Positions 54,350 through 63,825 of a DNA stretch of 64,000 nucleotides are shown piece by piece. Source of the DNA: Methylomonas paludis (GTDB taxonomy: Bacteria > Pseudomonadota > Gammaproteobacteria > Methylococcales > Methylomonadaceae); contig NZ_CP073754.1 of NCBI RefSeq assembly GCF_018734325.1, forward strand, positions 1,116,001-1,180,000. Direction: 5' to 3'. Made by a program: the position numbers and the translations under genes. Positions within the stretch are counted from its first letter, which is position 1, and every line of letters starts with the position of its first letter. The notes under the pieces are model-generated. The model was not told the DNA's origin. It saw only the letters and a list, made by a program, of their open reading frames with translations, and did no database searches.

Positions 54350-55435
54350 ATGATTAATAAAACACTGATGTTAATAATCCTGGTCAGCATGCTATTGAGT
54401 GGTTGCCACAAAACCGATAGCGAGAGCCATGAAGAACCGCCTATCTATGAGGCAACCACACCTTTTCGTGAAGACACTGCCATCCAAAAAGAATATGTCT
54501 GTCAGATACATGGCATTAGACATATTGAAGTGCGGGCTTTGGAAAGAGGTTACTTACAGAATATTTTTGTCGATGAAGGGCAATTGGTGCACCAGGGGCA
54601 GCCCATGTTCAAAATCATGCCCAATATCTATCAGGCAGAGCTGCAGGCAGCAAAAGCCGAAGCCAATAATATGCGTATCGAATACCTCAATACCAAAGGC
54701 CTGGCAGATCAAAATATTGTATCGGCCAATGAATTGGCTTTGGCAAAAGCCAAGCTGGACAAGGCGGAAGCCGAGGTGACATTAGCGGAAACTCATCTTG
54801 GGTTTACCGACATCAAAGCGCCTTTTGAAGGGATTATGGATCATCTGCTGGTCAGAAACGGCAGCCTGCTGGATGAAGGGGCCTTGTTGACCACGCTATC
54901 GGACATCAGCAAATTATGGGTTTATTTCAATGTGCCGGAATCGGAATATCTGGATTATAAAAAGCATCACAATAACGATACCCGCACCAAAGTAAAGTTA
55001 AAAATGGCCAACGGCGAGATTTTTAATCAACCCGGTATCATCGAAACCATAGAGGCTGATTTTGATAATACTGCCGGAAATATCGAATTTCGCGCCACCT
55101 TCCTTAATCCGGACAAACTGCTCAGGCACGGGGAAACCGGAACGATTTTAATGACCAAGCCTTACAAAAACGCTTTGATTATCCCCCAAAAAGCAGTATT
55201 CGAAATCATGGATAAAACCTATGTCTACATTATCAATAATGAAGGAAAACTGGAGCAAAGACTGATCAAAATAGAGGCCGATTTACCTCAGCTGTTTATC
55301 ATTACCGATGGATTGAAGGACGACGACAAGATCTTGCTGGAAGGTTTGCGCAAAGTGCATTCCGGAGAAGAGGTCAAAATTGATTTAAAGCCCTCCGATA
55401 AAGTTCGCTCAGAGTTGCATTTATATACAGAGTAA
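54350..55435 (+). CDS. RND efflux periplasmic adaptor lipoprotein
   Basis: 361 residues of the membrane fusion protein (AcrA/MexA) family. Lipobox LLSGC follows a signal peptide. The lipoyl half-motifs (VRALERGYLQNIFVDEGQLVHQGQPMFKI and DIKAPFEGIMDHLLVRNGSLLDEGALLTTL) surround an alpha hairpin (ELQAAKAEANNMRIEYLNTKGLADQ), then the beta-barrel and membrane-proximal domains. It bridges the inner-membrane pump and the outer-membrane channel encoded next. 20 bases separate it from the pump gene. Confidence 0.94.
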   Translation: MINKTLMLIILVSMLLSGCHKTDSESHEEPPIYEATTPFREDTAIQKEYVCQIHGIRHIEVRALERGYLQNIFVDEGQLVHQGQPMFKIMPNIYQAELQAAKAEANNMRIEYLNTKGLADQNIVSANELALAKAKLDKAEAEVTLAETHLGFTDIKAPFEGIMDHLLVRNGSLLDEGALLTTLSDISKLWVYFNVPESEYLDYKKHHNNDTRTKVKLKMANGEIFNQPGIIETIEADFDNTAGNIEFRATFLNPDKLLRHGETGTILMTKPYKNALIIPQKAVFEIMDKTYVYIINNEGKLEQRLIKIEADLPQLFIITDGLKDDDKILLEGLRKVHSGEEVKIDLKPSDKVRSELHLYTE

Positions 55436-55455
55436 TCCTTCATTAGTGAATAATT

Positions 55456-58400
55456 ATGTTTAATATTTTTATCAAAAGACCGGTAATGGCGATCGTGTTA
55501 TCGCTATTGTTTTTATTCATGGGGGCATTGTCGATCATGTCCTTGCCCATTTCCCAGTTTCCGGATATTGCTCCGCCCCGTGTCACGATTTCCTTATCGT
55601 TTCCGGGTGCTAGCGCCGATGTACTGGTGCAGTCGTCGCTGATCACCATCGAGCGGGCCATCAACGGCGTGCCCGGCATGAAATATATGGTGTCTGCTGC
55701 GACCAGCGCCGGTGAATCCACTATTCAAGTGCTGTTCGACTTGGGGGTTGATCCCAATATTGCCATGGTTAACGTCAAGACGCGCTTGGATCAGGTCATG
55801 AGTCGGCTACCCACTTTGGTGCAATTGGAAGGGGTAATCGTCAATCGGGTGCAGCCCAGCATGCTCATGTACGTCAACCTTTACAGCAAAGACAAAAACG
55901 CCGACGAAAAATTTTTATTTAACTATGCCTACGCCAATGTCATTCCGGAAGTTCAGCGGGTGTTTGGTATTGCCCAAGCCCAAATATTGGGCAGTCGCCA
56001 ATATGCGATGCGAATTTGGTTGAATCCGGATCGGATGCGGGCTTATAGCGTCTCGATAGACGAAGTAATGGAAGCCGTATCAACTCAAAGTATTATTGGC
56101 CGGCCGGGCCGATTAGGCCAAAGTACCGGGATTGCCGCGCAATCCAAAGAATATGTGCTGATCTATCAAGGCCGTTACAACAAACCCGAACAGTATGAAG
56201 ACATTATCATCCGGGCCAATTCCAAAGGCGAGATATTGCGGCTTAAAGATATCGCCAGGGTCGATCTGAATAGCGAGTTTTATAACATTTACTCGGATAA
56301 GGATTCCTTGCCTTCTGCGTCCATCGTGCTTAAGCAAAACTATGGCAGTAATGCCCAAAAGGTGATCGAGGACGTTAAGGAAAAATTGAAATCCTTAAAA
56401 AAATCCTTCCCGGAGGGTATGGACTACGAAATCAACTACGATGTATCCAGATTCGTGGAAGCTTCCATCGAAAAAGTTCTGCATACCCTGGCAGAAGCCT
56501 TCGTGCTGGTATCGTTGGTAGTGTTTATTTTCCTGGGTGACTGGCGTTCTACCTTGATCCCAATCTTGGCAGTACCGGTTTCGCTGGTTGGGGCATTTGC
56601 GGTGATGTCGGCGTTCGGGCTGTCCATTAATCTGATTACCCTGTTTGCCTTAGTGTTAGCCATCGGGATCGTGGTCGATGATGCGATTGTGGTGGTCGAA
56701 GCGGTACATGCCAAGATGGAAGCCGAACATTGCAGCCCTTATGTGGCTTCCAGAAAAGTATTGGGTGAAATCGGCGGTGCCATTATTGCCATCACCCTGG
56801 TCATGACCTCGGTGTTTGTCCCCATTGCCTTCATGAGCGGGCCGGTTGGGGTATTTTATCGGCAGTTCTCGATAGCGATGGCATCGTCCATCATCATTTC
56901 CGCCATTGTCGCTTTATCATTGGCCCCGGTTTTGTGCGCCATGATCCTTAAAAATACCCACGGCCAACCAAAGCGCAGAACGCCGATCAGTATTTTTATT
57001 GACGCCTTTAACCGATTGTTTGAAAAAGTCACCGGGCGTTACGTGAAATTGCTGGATGTGGTGGTCACCCGGCGTATCCTGACCATTTTGGTGTTGGGTG
57101 GGTTTTGCTTCGGCATCTATTCGGTCAATTTAACCTTGCCTTCCGGTTTTATTCCGGGTGAAGACCAGGGCATGATTTATGCCATTATTCAGACGCCACC
57201 CGGTTCAACCATAGAGGTAACCTATAAAGTCGCTCAGGAACTGGAAAAAGTAGCCAGCAATATTGAAGGTGTGCAATCAGTTTCTTCTTTAGCCGGCTAT
57301 GAAGTGCTGACCGAGGGACGCGGGTCCAATGCCGGTACCTGTATTATCAACCTGAAAGACTGGACTGAGCGTAAAAACTCCGTGCAGGATGTGATCCGGG
57401 AATTGGAGGGAAAAGTCCATGACTTTGGCGCCATCATAGAATTTTTTGAACCCCCGGCAGTGCCAGGTTACGGTGCGGCATCCGGTATGGCTTTGCGTTT
57501 ATTGGATAAGACCACCGACACCGACTATCAGGCGTTTGACAAAATTAACCAGGCCTTTATGGCAGAACTGCGCAAGCGCAAGGAGTTAAGCGGATTGTTT
57601 ACCTTTTATGCGGCCAATTTCCCGCAATACGAATTGGTGATCGACAATAAGCTGGCCATGCAAAAAGGGGTTTCCATCAACAAAGCCATGAATAACCTGG
57701 ATATCATGATAGGCAGTACCTATGAACAAGGCTTTATTCGCTTCAACAACTTTTTCAAAGTCTACGCCCAGGCTTCGCCTGAATTCCGGCGCTTCCCTTC
57801 GGACGTGTTGAACTACTATGTGAAAAATGATGAGGGCAAAATGGTGCCTTACTCATCCTTCATGACCATGCGGAAAACCCAAGGCCCCAACGAAATTACC
57901 CGTTACAACCTCTACAATTCAGCGGTTATCCGTGCCGTGCCGGCCAAGGGCTATACCTCTGGTGACGCGATCAAAGCCATTCAGGAAGTTGCCGCCGCCA
58001 CTTTGCCGCGCGGTTTTGACATAGGCTGGGAAGGTCTGTCGTTTGACGAAGCAGCCCGCGGCAATGAAGCCATGGTGATCTTCGTGATAGTGTTAGTGTT
58101 CGTATACCTGGTGTTAGCCGCCCAGTACGAAAGCTTTCTGTTGCCCTTAGCCGTGTTATTTTCGTTACCCGCCGGTATTTTTGGTTCGTTCCTGCTGTTA
58201 AAAACCTTGGGCCTGGCCAATGATGTTTATTCCCAGGTGGGGATGGTGATGTTAATCGGCTTGCTCGGCAAAAACGCGGTATTGATTATTGAATTTGCCG
58301 TGCAGAAGCAGGCCCAGGGCATGTCGGTTAAAGATGCGGCGATTGAGGGCGCTAAAGCCCGGTTCAGGCCGATTTTGATGACTTCATTCGCATTTATCGC

Positions 58401-58632
58401 AGGCTTGATACCTTTAGTGGTGGCGACCGGCGCGGGCGCAGTCGGCAACCGCACCATCGGTACTTCCTCGCTGGGCGGCATGTTGTTCGGCACCGTATTT
58501 GGGGTGATTCTTATTCCGGGACTTTATTACATCTTTGCCAAAATGATCGAAGGAAAATCATTAATTAAAGACGAAGAACTGGATCCGTTAACTGAAACCT
58601 ATCACTATGGTGCAGACGATGAAAAAGACTAA
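55456..58632 (+). CDS. RND multidrug efflux pump, AcrB/MexB (HAE1) type
   Basis: 1058 residues with twelve expected membrane segments and two large periplasmic loops. Starts MFNIFIKRPVMAIVLSLLFL, typical of HAE1 pumps. Proton-relay acids D408 and D409 are in TM4 (IVVDDAIVVVEAVHAKME); the partner Lys is in the later GLLGKNAVLIIEFA segment. Drug range cannot be told. It is the middle gene of adaptor-pump-channel; the outer-membrane gene starts before its stop, so the trio is one operon. Confidence 0.96.
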   Translation: MFNIFIKRPVMAIVLSLLFLFMGALSIMSLPISQFPDIAPPRVTISLSFPGASADVLVQSSLITIERAINGVPGMKYMVSAATSAGESTIQVLFDLGVDPNIAMVNVKTRLDQVMSRLPTLVQLEGVIVNRVQPSMLMYVNLYSKDKNADEKFLFNYAYANVIPEVQRVFGIAQAQILGSRQYAMRIWLNPDRMRAYSVSIDEVMEAVSTQSIIGRPGRLGQSTGIAAQSKEYVLIYQGRYNKPEQYEDIIIRANSKGEILRLKDIARVDLNSEFYNIYSDKDSLPSASIVLKQNYGSNAQKVIEDVKEKLKSLKKSFPEGMDYEINYDVSRFVEASIEKVLHTLAEAFVLVSLVVFIFLGDWRSTLIPILAVPVSLVGAFAVMSAFGLSINLITLFALVLAIGIVVDDAIVVVEAVHAKMEAEHCSPYVASRKVLGEIGGAIIAITLVMTSVFVPIAFMSGPVGVFYRQFSIAMASSIIISAIVALSLAPVLCAMILKNTHGQPKRRTPISIFIDAFNRLFEKVTGRYVKLLDVVVTRRILTILVLGGFCFGIYSVNLTLPSGFIPGEDQGMIYAIIQTPPGSTIEVTYKVAQELEKVASNIEGVQSVSSLAGYEVLTEGRGSNAGTCIINLKDWTERKNSVQDVIRELEGKVHDFGAIIEFFEPPAVPGYGAASGMALRLLDKTTDTDYQAFDKINQAFMAELRKRKELSGLFTFYAANFPQYELVIDNKLAMQKGVSINKAMNNLDIMIGSTYEQGFIRFNNFFKVYAQASPEFRRFPSDVLNYYVKNDEGKMVPYSSFMTMRKTQGPNEITRYNLYNSAVIRAVPAKGYTSGDAIKAIQEVAAATLPRGFDIGWEGLSFDEAARGNEAMVIFVIVLVFVYLVLAAQYESFLLPLAVLFSLPAGIFGSFLLLKTLGLANDVYSQVGMVMLIGLLGKNAVLIIEFAVQKQAQGMSVKDAAIEGAKARFRPILMTSFAFIAGLIPLVVATGAGAVGNRTIGTSSLGGMLFGTVFGVILIPGLYYIFAKMIEGKSLIKDEELDPLTETYHYGADDEKD

Positions 58633-60055
58633 AACTTTACATCTTATGATGCTGGGACTGATGGGGCTGATCGTGCAAGCTTGCGGCATTCCCGACTTGA
58701 CCCCCAGAAAAGAACAGGTCAGCCTGCCCGATCAGTTTAAGCCGGAATTGGCAGAGCAGGCCAATACCTCCGAAGTGAAATGGAAGGAGTTTTTCGACGA
58801 TCCCTACTTGTCCAGCCTGATCGATATAGCGCTGGTAAACAACAAGGAAATCAATATCGTTATGCAGCGCATCAATGCCGCGCAAAACGAAATTCAAGCC
58901 CGGCGCGGGGCCTATTTGCCGTTTGTCAACGTTGGTACCTCAGCGGGAGGGGATAAAGTCGGCAAATACACCCGCAACGGTGCAGTGGAAGACAGCCTGC
59001 CGCTGGCCAATCAGGGCTTCCCAACTTTGGTCGGCGATTATCAGTTCGGCCTGTTTTCCAGTTGGGAAATCGACGTCTGGAAAAAACTCAGAAACGCCAC
59101 CCAGGTGGCGGTCTTTGAGTACATGGCTACCACAGAGGGTAAAAACTTCGTGTTGACCAATCTGGTTTCCGAAGTAGCACATGCTTACTACGAACTGGTT
59201 ACCCTGGACAATCAGCTTGAGAACCTGGAGCAAAACATCACCATTCAACAAAATGGGCTGGAGATCGTCAAGCAACTGCAGTTTTTTGCTCGATCAAGCA
59301 CCTTAGCCATCAAACGTTATGAAGCGGAAGTGGCAAAAAACCAAAGTAAACGCTTTGAAATAAAACAGCAGATTACCGTGGTGGAAAACCGCCTCAACTT
59401 TTTACTTGGTCGAACCCCGGAGCCTATCCAGCGCGCCTCCAAGGGCTTCATGGAAATGAAACCGAAATTTCTCAATGTCGGTATTCCCTCGCAATTACTC
59501 AAAAACAGACCGGATATCAGACAAGCCGAGCTGGAGCTGGCGGCGGCGAAATTAAACATAGATGTGGCGCGGGCTAATTTTTATCCTTCCTTCGGCATAA
59601 GAGCTGGGATAGGATTTGATGCGTTTGCTCTTAAGTATCTGATTAACACACCGGAATCTTTGGCGGCTTCCATCGCCGGGGATTTGACCGCGCCTTTGGT
59701 GAATAAAAACGCCATTATCGCGGAATATAAGAATGCCAACGCCCACCAAATTCAGGCAGCATACGAATATGAGCAAAGCATCATCAATGCTTACACAGAG
59801 GTATTAAATCAAGTTTCCAACATTGATAATCTCGACAAAAACTATCAATTAAAAAGAAAACAGGTGGACGCACTGGTGCAATCCATCGATGTATCCACCC
59901 AGTTATTCAAATCCGCGCGCACCGACTACCTGGATGTATTATTAACCCAAAGAGACGCCTTGGACGCCAAAAAAGACATCATTGAAACCAAACAAAAGCA
60001 AATCAACGCCACCTTGGATTTGTATAAAGCGCTGGGTGGCGGCTGGCGGCAGTAA
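58619..60055 (+). CDS. Outer-membrane efflux channel (OprM/NodT-like lipoprotein)
   Basis: About 478 residues. The ATG at 58619 (MKKTKTLHLMMLG) overlaps the pump gene by 14 bases and gives a lipoprotein signal ending IVQAC; the earlier start at 58607 is also in frame. Both TolC-type repeats are seen (VKWKEFFDDPYLSSLIDIALVNNKEI and the second with QLLKNRPDIRQAELELAAAKLNIDVARANFYPSF, the classic RPDIxxAE motif). Forms the trimeric outer-membrane exit duct for the pump upstream. Confidence 0.95.
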   Translation: MKKTKTLHLMMLGLMGLIVQACGIPDLTPRKEQVSLPDQFKPELAEQANTSEVKWKEFFDDPYLSSLIDIALVNNKEINIVMQRINAAQNEIQARRGAYLPFVNVGTSAGGDKVGKYTRNGAVEDSLPLANQGFPTLVGDYQFGLFSSWEIDVWKKLRNATQVAVFEYMATTEGKNFVLTNLVSEVAHAYYELVTLDNQLENLEQNITIQQNGLEIVKQLQFFARSSTLAIKRYEAEVAKNQSKRFEIKQQITVVENRLNFLLGRTPEPIQRASKGFMEMKPKFLNVGIPSQLLKNRPDIRQAELELAAAKLNIDVARANFYPSFGIRAGIGFDAFALKYLINTPESLAASIAGDLTAPLVNKNAIIAEYKNANAHQIQAAYEYEQSIINAYTEVLNQVSNIDNLDKNYQLKRKQVDALVQSIDVSTQLFKSARTDYLDVLLTQRDALDAKKDIIETKQKQINATLDLYKALGGGWRQ

Positions 60056-60098
60056 CAGGGTGGTAATGGACTAAAACGGTTATTCGCCAATACCTAGG

Positions 60099-60122
60099 TG
60101 TAGGGTGGGCACACGCTTTTTG
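60099..60122. repeat. Palindromic target repeat, left half at IS4 copy 2
   Basis: TGTAGGGTGGGCACACGCTT then TTTG, same as 10246-10270; the right half is at 61654-61677. Confidence 0.75.
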
Positions 60123-61653
60123 TGCCCCATACGCATCAACTTAGTATAAATTAGGCGAAATATACTGTTTAACCATATGATAAAATAGATATTATTTACT
60201 TGTAAACTAATATTCGAAATGGAAATTTTTTTAGGCTGGCGCAAACCCTGCAGTTTGTTCTGACCACTAAGTCTAACGAACTCGCCAAAGAGGGATTCAT
60301 CAAACGCCAGCGTAAAATCACGGGGTCTAATTTTGTGAAAACGTTGATCTTTGGTTGGATGCAGTACTTCACACCGTCAGTCGAAGGCTTGGCTAGAGCC
60401 GGCTATACTCATGGATTAAAGATCAGCGCTCAGGGGTTGGACAAGCGCTTCACCCAAGAGGCTTGCGAATTGATGAAACGTGTTTTGGAAACAGCTCTTG
60501 CCCAAGTTGTGACTGCGAGTGTGCAAGTGGACGCTGGTATTTTAAAACCCTTTCCGGCCATTTATCTTGCGGATTGCAGCACCGTTGCTTTACCCACTGA
60601 ATTGGAGACGATTTGGCCCGGGGTCGGCGGTTCCGAGAATGCGAGCAAAGCTGCCATTAAGGTTGATACGAACTTGGAAATAAAAACCGGGCAAATCCAT
60701 TTTAACTTGTTGCCGGGCCGCCATTCGGACAGCCGTAGCCCTGTCGCCGAGTCTGTTTACGAAAAAGGGAGTCTACGCATACAAGATTTGGGCTATTTCA
60801 ATCTAGGACGCATGAAACAACAGGCTGAACGAGGTGAATATTGGATTTCTCGCCTGCAACCCGGTACGCAAGTTTTTTCAATGGCCGGTGACCCGATAAA
60901 CTTGAGTAGTCACTGTCTAAACTTACTCAAACAAGGACTGATGCGAAATGAAATCGCGGTCAAAGTGGGCGTCAAGGAACAATTGACTGTACGAATGCTA
61001 TTCTGGAAATTACCGGCGGAAGAGGCGGGTCGGCGACGGGCAAAAATGCTGAATAACGGCAGAAAGCACAGCAGAATGCCTAGCGAAGCGAACCTTGCCG
61101 GGTGTGATTGGAATATACTGATCACCAATGTCGAACCTGAAAAACTTAACCATGAAGACTGTTTTGTCATGTACGGTGTTCGTTGGCAAATTGAGCTGAT
61201 TTTTAAATTGTGGAAATCCCATAGCGGCCTAGGACATTCGCGCAGTGAAAAACCGGAGCGTATACTCTGTGAAATCTATGCCAAATTACTAGCGATCATC
61301 TTTCAGCACTGGATTGTGTTGACCGGACTCTGGCAAAAGCCTGATCGTAGTCTAGTCAAAGGCAATCAAATGATTAAGGAGCAATCATCGGGTTTAGCCA
61401 AATGCATGAATGATCTGGAAACATTGGCTAACTTTCTAAAAGAACTGGCGGACAGGTTCGATCATGGCTGTTCAATGAATAAGCGAAAGAAAACGCTAAA
61501 CACCTGTCAACGGATAGAACTTAGGTGCGCTTATGCATAAAGGGGGACGAGCACAGATCAAACGCATAGCGGGATTGAAAGGATGTAATTCATCAGCATT
61601 TATAACATACTAATAAATAACGATTGTTTTTTAAAGTTGATGCGTATGGGGCA
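60123..61653 (+). mobile_element. Complete IS4-family insertion sequence, copy 2
   Basis: Same length, ends and interior as 10271-11801 at an exact offset of 49,852 bases; I found no difference in the parts compared. Target duplication CACGCTTTTTG at 60112-60122 and 61654-61664. It separates the RND operon from a RAYT-like fragment. Confidence 0.9.
60219..61540 (+). CDS. IS4-family DDE transposase, copy 2
   Basis: Identical protein to the copy at 10367-11688, with the same arrangement: ATG at 60219, T_TTT_TTA at 60227-60233, a -1 step into the main frame, and a GTG at 60335 that would give only the truncated 401-residue form. Catalytic D, D, E intact. Two identical intact copies suggest the element has been active recently in this genome. 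Confidence 0.87.
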
Positions 61654-61677
61654 CACGCTTTTTGTGCCCACGCGTGA
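61654..61677. repeat. Palindromic target repeat, right half at IS4 copy 2
   Basis: CACGCTTTTTGTGCCCACGC and following GTG; same as 11802-11826 up to the GCGT, then the flanks differ. Confidence 0.75.
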
Positions 61678-61701
61678 AAACCTATAAACAATAGACCAAC
61701 C

Positions 61702-61908
61702 ATGTCCCATTATCGACGCGCTAAAACAACGGGAGCGACCTATAAATTTGCCAATATATTATTGGCGCATACTATAAAGATTCGCCTTGCCGCAGGGCAG
61801 GGCGGATCTGTCTCTCTCTTGCCAGACTGCAGATGTTTTGACGATAAGCCTGGCAATGTGTATATTCCCCATTTTAATCTGGAGTTGCGCCCGCTGGGCT
61901 GTGGATAG
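61702..61908 (+). pseudogene. Possible N-terminal fragment of a RAYT transposase
   Basis: The frame opens MSHYRRAKTTGATYKFANILL, close to the start of REP-associated tyrosine transposases (xxYRRAxxxGGTYFFTVNLL), then loses similarity within about 25 residues and stops at 61908. The HUH and Tyr motifs are absent. The call rests on the short N-terminal match alone. Confidence 0.4.
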
Positions 61909-61925
61909 ATGTTAACCAAAGCCAG

Positions 61926-61968
61926 GTAGGGTGGATTCGCCGCCAGGCAATCCACCAAAACTTCGCGG
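61926..61968. repeat. GGTGGATT-family hairpin, inverted copy
   Basis: GGTGGATTCGCC-GCCA-GGCAATCCACC followed by AAAACTTCGCGG, the reverse orientation of 17624-17665. The rest of 61909-62141 shows no gene. Confidence 0.7.
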
Positions 61969-62141
61969 CTGTTTGGCGTTTCGCTGTCGCGATTCCCCTG
62001 AGCACGAAGTGAAAACACCCAACCTGGATTTTGGTATAGCCCTGTAACCGTTAAAATGTTATGGCTGACCGCAACTATTACCAATAAGTAAGCTATCCTA
62101 GTTTTAAAAATAACTATAACTATTCACCAAGGATAATTTGT

Positions 62142-63740
62142 ATGCAATTCGAAGAATATTTGCCCCTGATCCAGGCTCAGTGGCTGCAGTTCTACCAATT
62201 TACCCTGGAAAATCCGCTGTATGCCGGTGCTTTGGCGCTGAGTGTCTGGTTAGTCACCGCCATATTATACGGTTTCCGTATCGGTTCTCTGAATCGGCGC
62301 AACCGCAAAAGCCTGCAGGTTATCACCACAACTCAAACCGAACTGACTGAAGTCCAGGCCCAAGTTCAGCAATTACAGGAAGCACAGGCGCTGCTAAACC
62401 AGCAACTGGAACAGGAAAGCCTGCGTGCCGGTGGTTTACAAACCCGGATTGCCGAACTCAGCACTCTGCTCAGCGAAAACATCCTGGAACTGGCCGCACA
62501 GCCGGCTTTGGGGCAGCAAGGCTTAACCGTCAATCCGGCTTTGACTCTGGAACAACTATGGCAGCGTTTCAGTATTGCCGTTAAACAGTTATCGGAAAGC
62601 CTGATAGCCGAAAAAGATGCCTACCGGGAATTAAAACAGACGCTGCAAACCGAAACCGCCAAACTGGCCGAACAGGAATTACAACTGCAAGCCGCCCAAC
62701 TGCGGGTGGATAACCAAAAACAACAGATCAACAAACTGGAAGAAGTACTGGCCGAACACGACCAGATTCTGGTACAGCAACAAGATAGCGCCCAGCAGCG
62801 TATCGCCGCCATTGAAGCCAAATACCAAACCAATTTACTACGCTTGGCCGAACTGGAACAGCAGGCGCTGGAATGGCGTAAACAACCGGCTGCGCCAATT
62901 ACCCCGGCTGTCGCCACAGCCCCGGTAGTGCCGGAAGTTACACAACCCGCCACTGCCGAGCCGACCATTAGTGCTGTTATTGACGAACCAGTGGTTCAAC
63001 CAGCCCCGCCTGTTCCACAACAGACGTCACCGGTGAAACCGCTTGAAGTGATCACCCCTGCCGCCAGTGTGATGGAGCAGGCAATTGTCCAGGCCGCCGA
63101 GCCAAGCCCAGCAGCGGAAGCCCCAGCTCCCGCCGCCGGTAAATTCAAATCCCTGTTCGCCAATGCCAGACAGAAAATCGACTTGCTGGATCAAAAACTG
63201 GGCTCGCGGTCTTCGCAAAATCAAGAAATCAATCAGGCCGCCGCTCACTATGACGCCATTCGTCAGCCGGAACCACCAGCCCCACCGGTAGTAGAAACCC
63301 CTGCCGCGCCGGTAGTCGAGCCGGAACCCGCCCCGGTTCAGGCCGCAGCGCCCAGCAGCAAAGCCAGTGCCGCCGCCAAGCCGGAAGCCAGTAAATTTGG
63401 CGCAATATTCAGTAATGCCCGGCAAAAAATCAGTAAACTGGACAGTCTGTTAGGCCCGCCCGCCGATGCTGCCGCGCCAGCCGAACCGGAAGCCCAAGCC
63501 GCACCGGAAACCGTTATTGAAGCAGCACCCGCTGCCCAGCCGGTTGCAGCAGAAGCTAAACCCGGCCTAGGCGGTAAATTTAAAGGTCTGTTAGGCTCTA
63601 AAGCCGCAAAACCAGCAAAAGAAGTAGCCTCGGAAGCAGAACCTGCCGTCCCCGTGGCTGAGCCAAGCGCAGTTCCAGCTGAGCCGGCTGAAACCGGCTC
63701 CACCAAATTAAAAGGCTTGCTCGGTAAACTGAAACGTTAA
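62142..63740 (+). CDS. Membrane-anchored coiled-coil, Ala/Pro-rich protein of unknown function
   Basis: 532 residues. A transmembrane helix at about 28-50 (AGALALSVWLVTAILYGF) is followed by a coiled coil from ~60 to ~250 rich in Gln and Glu (LTEVQAQVQQLQEAQALLNQQL), then an Ala/Pro/Val-rich, low-complexity part. Within this, a basic amphipathic motif recurs: GKFKSLFANARQKIDLLDQK at 333, SKFGAIFSNARQKISKLDSL at 417, a short GKFKGLLGS at 478 and TKLKGLLGKLKR at the very end (521-532). The layout recalls scaffold or polar proteins such as the FimV type, but I see no LysM or TPR. Function unknown; the spaced motif may bind a partner or membrane. Confidence 0.75.
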   Translation: MQFEEYLPLIQAQWLQFYQFTLENPLYAGALALSVWLVTAILYGFRIGSLNRRNRKSLQVITTTQTELTEVQAQVQQLQEAQALLNQQLEQESLRAGGLQTRIAELSTLLSENILELAAQPALGQQGLTVNPALTLEQLWQRFSIAVKQLSESLIAEKDAYRELKQTLQTETAKLAEQELQLQAAQLRVDNQKQQINKLEEVLAEHDQILVQQQDSAQQRIAAIEAKYQTNLLRLAELEQQALEWRKQPAAPITPAVATAPVVPEVTQPATAEPTISAVIDEPVVQPAPPVPQQTSPVKPLEVITPAASVMEQAIVQAAEPSPAAEAPAPAAGKFKSLFANARQKIDLLDQKLGSRSSQNQEINQAAAHYDAIRQPEPPAPPVVETPAAPVVEPEPAPVQAAAPSSKASAAAKPEASKFGAIFSNARQKISKLDSLLGPPADAAAPAEPEAQAAPETVIEAAPAAQPVAAEAKPGLGGKFKGLLGSKAAKPAKEVASEAEPAVPVAEPSAVPAEPAETGSTKLKGLLGKLKR

Positions 63741-63746
63741 CACCGT

Positions 63747-63773
63747 GGCGTGGGCAGGTTTTATGCCCACGCC
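63747..63773. terminator. 10-bp-stem palindrome after the coiled-coil gene
   Basis: GGCGTGGGCA-GGTTTTA-TGCCCACGCC, perfect stem, 7 bases after the stop codon. It belongs to the GTGGGCA palindrome family used as IS4 target and probably also ends transcription, though no T tract follows. Confidence 0.5.
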
Positions 63774-63825
63774 GGATAGCGCAGATGTTATCCTGACGGC
63801 TGCTTAAGCCTCTTTTAGGATAGTC

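Noticed and set aside
61740-62084. Minus-strand frame of 114 residues
   Set aside because: It covers the RAYT-like fragment and the GGTGGATT hairpin in reverse and has no coding features.
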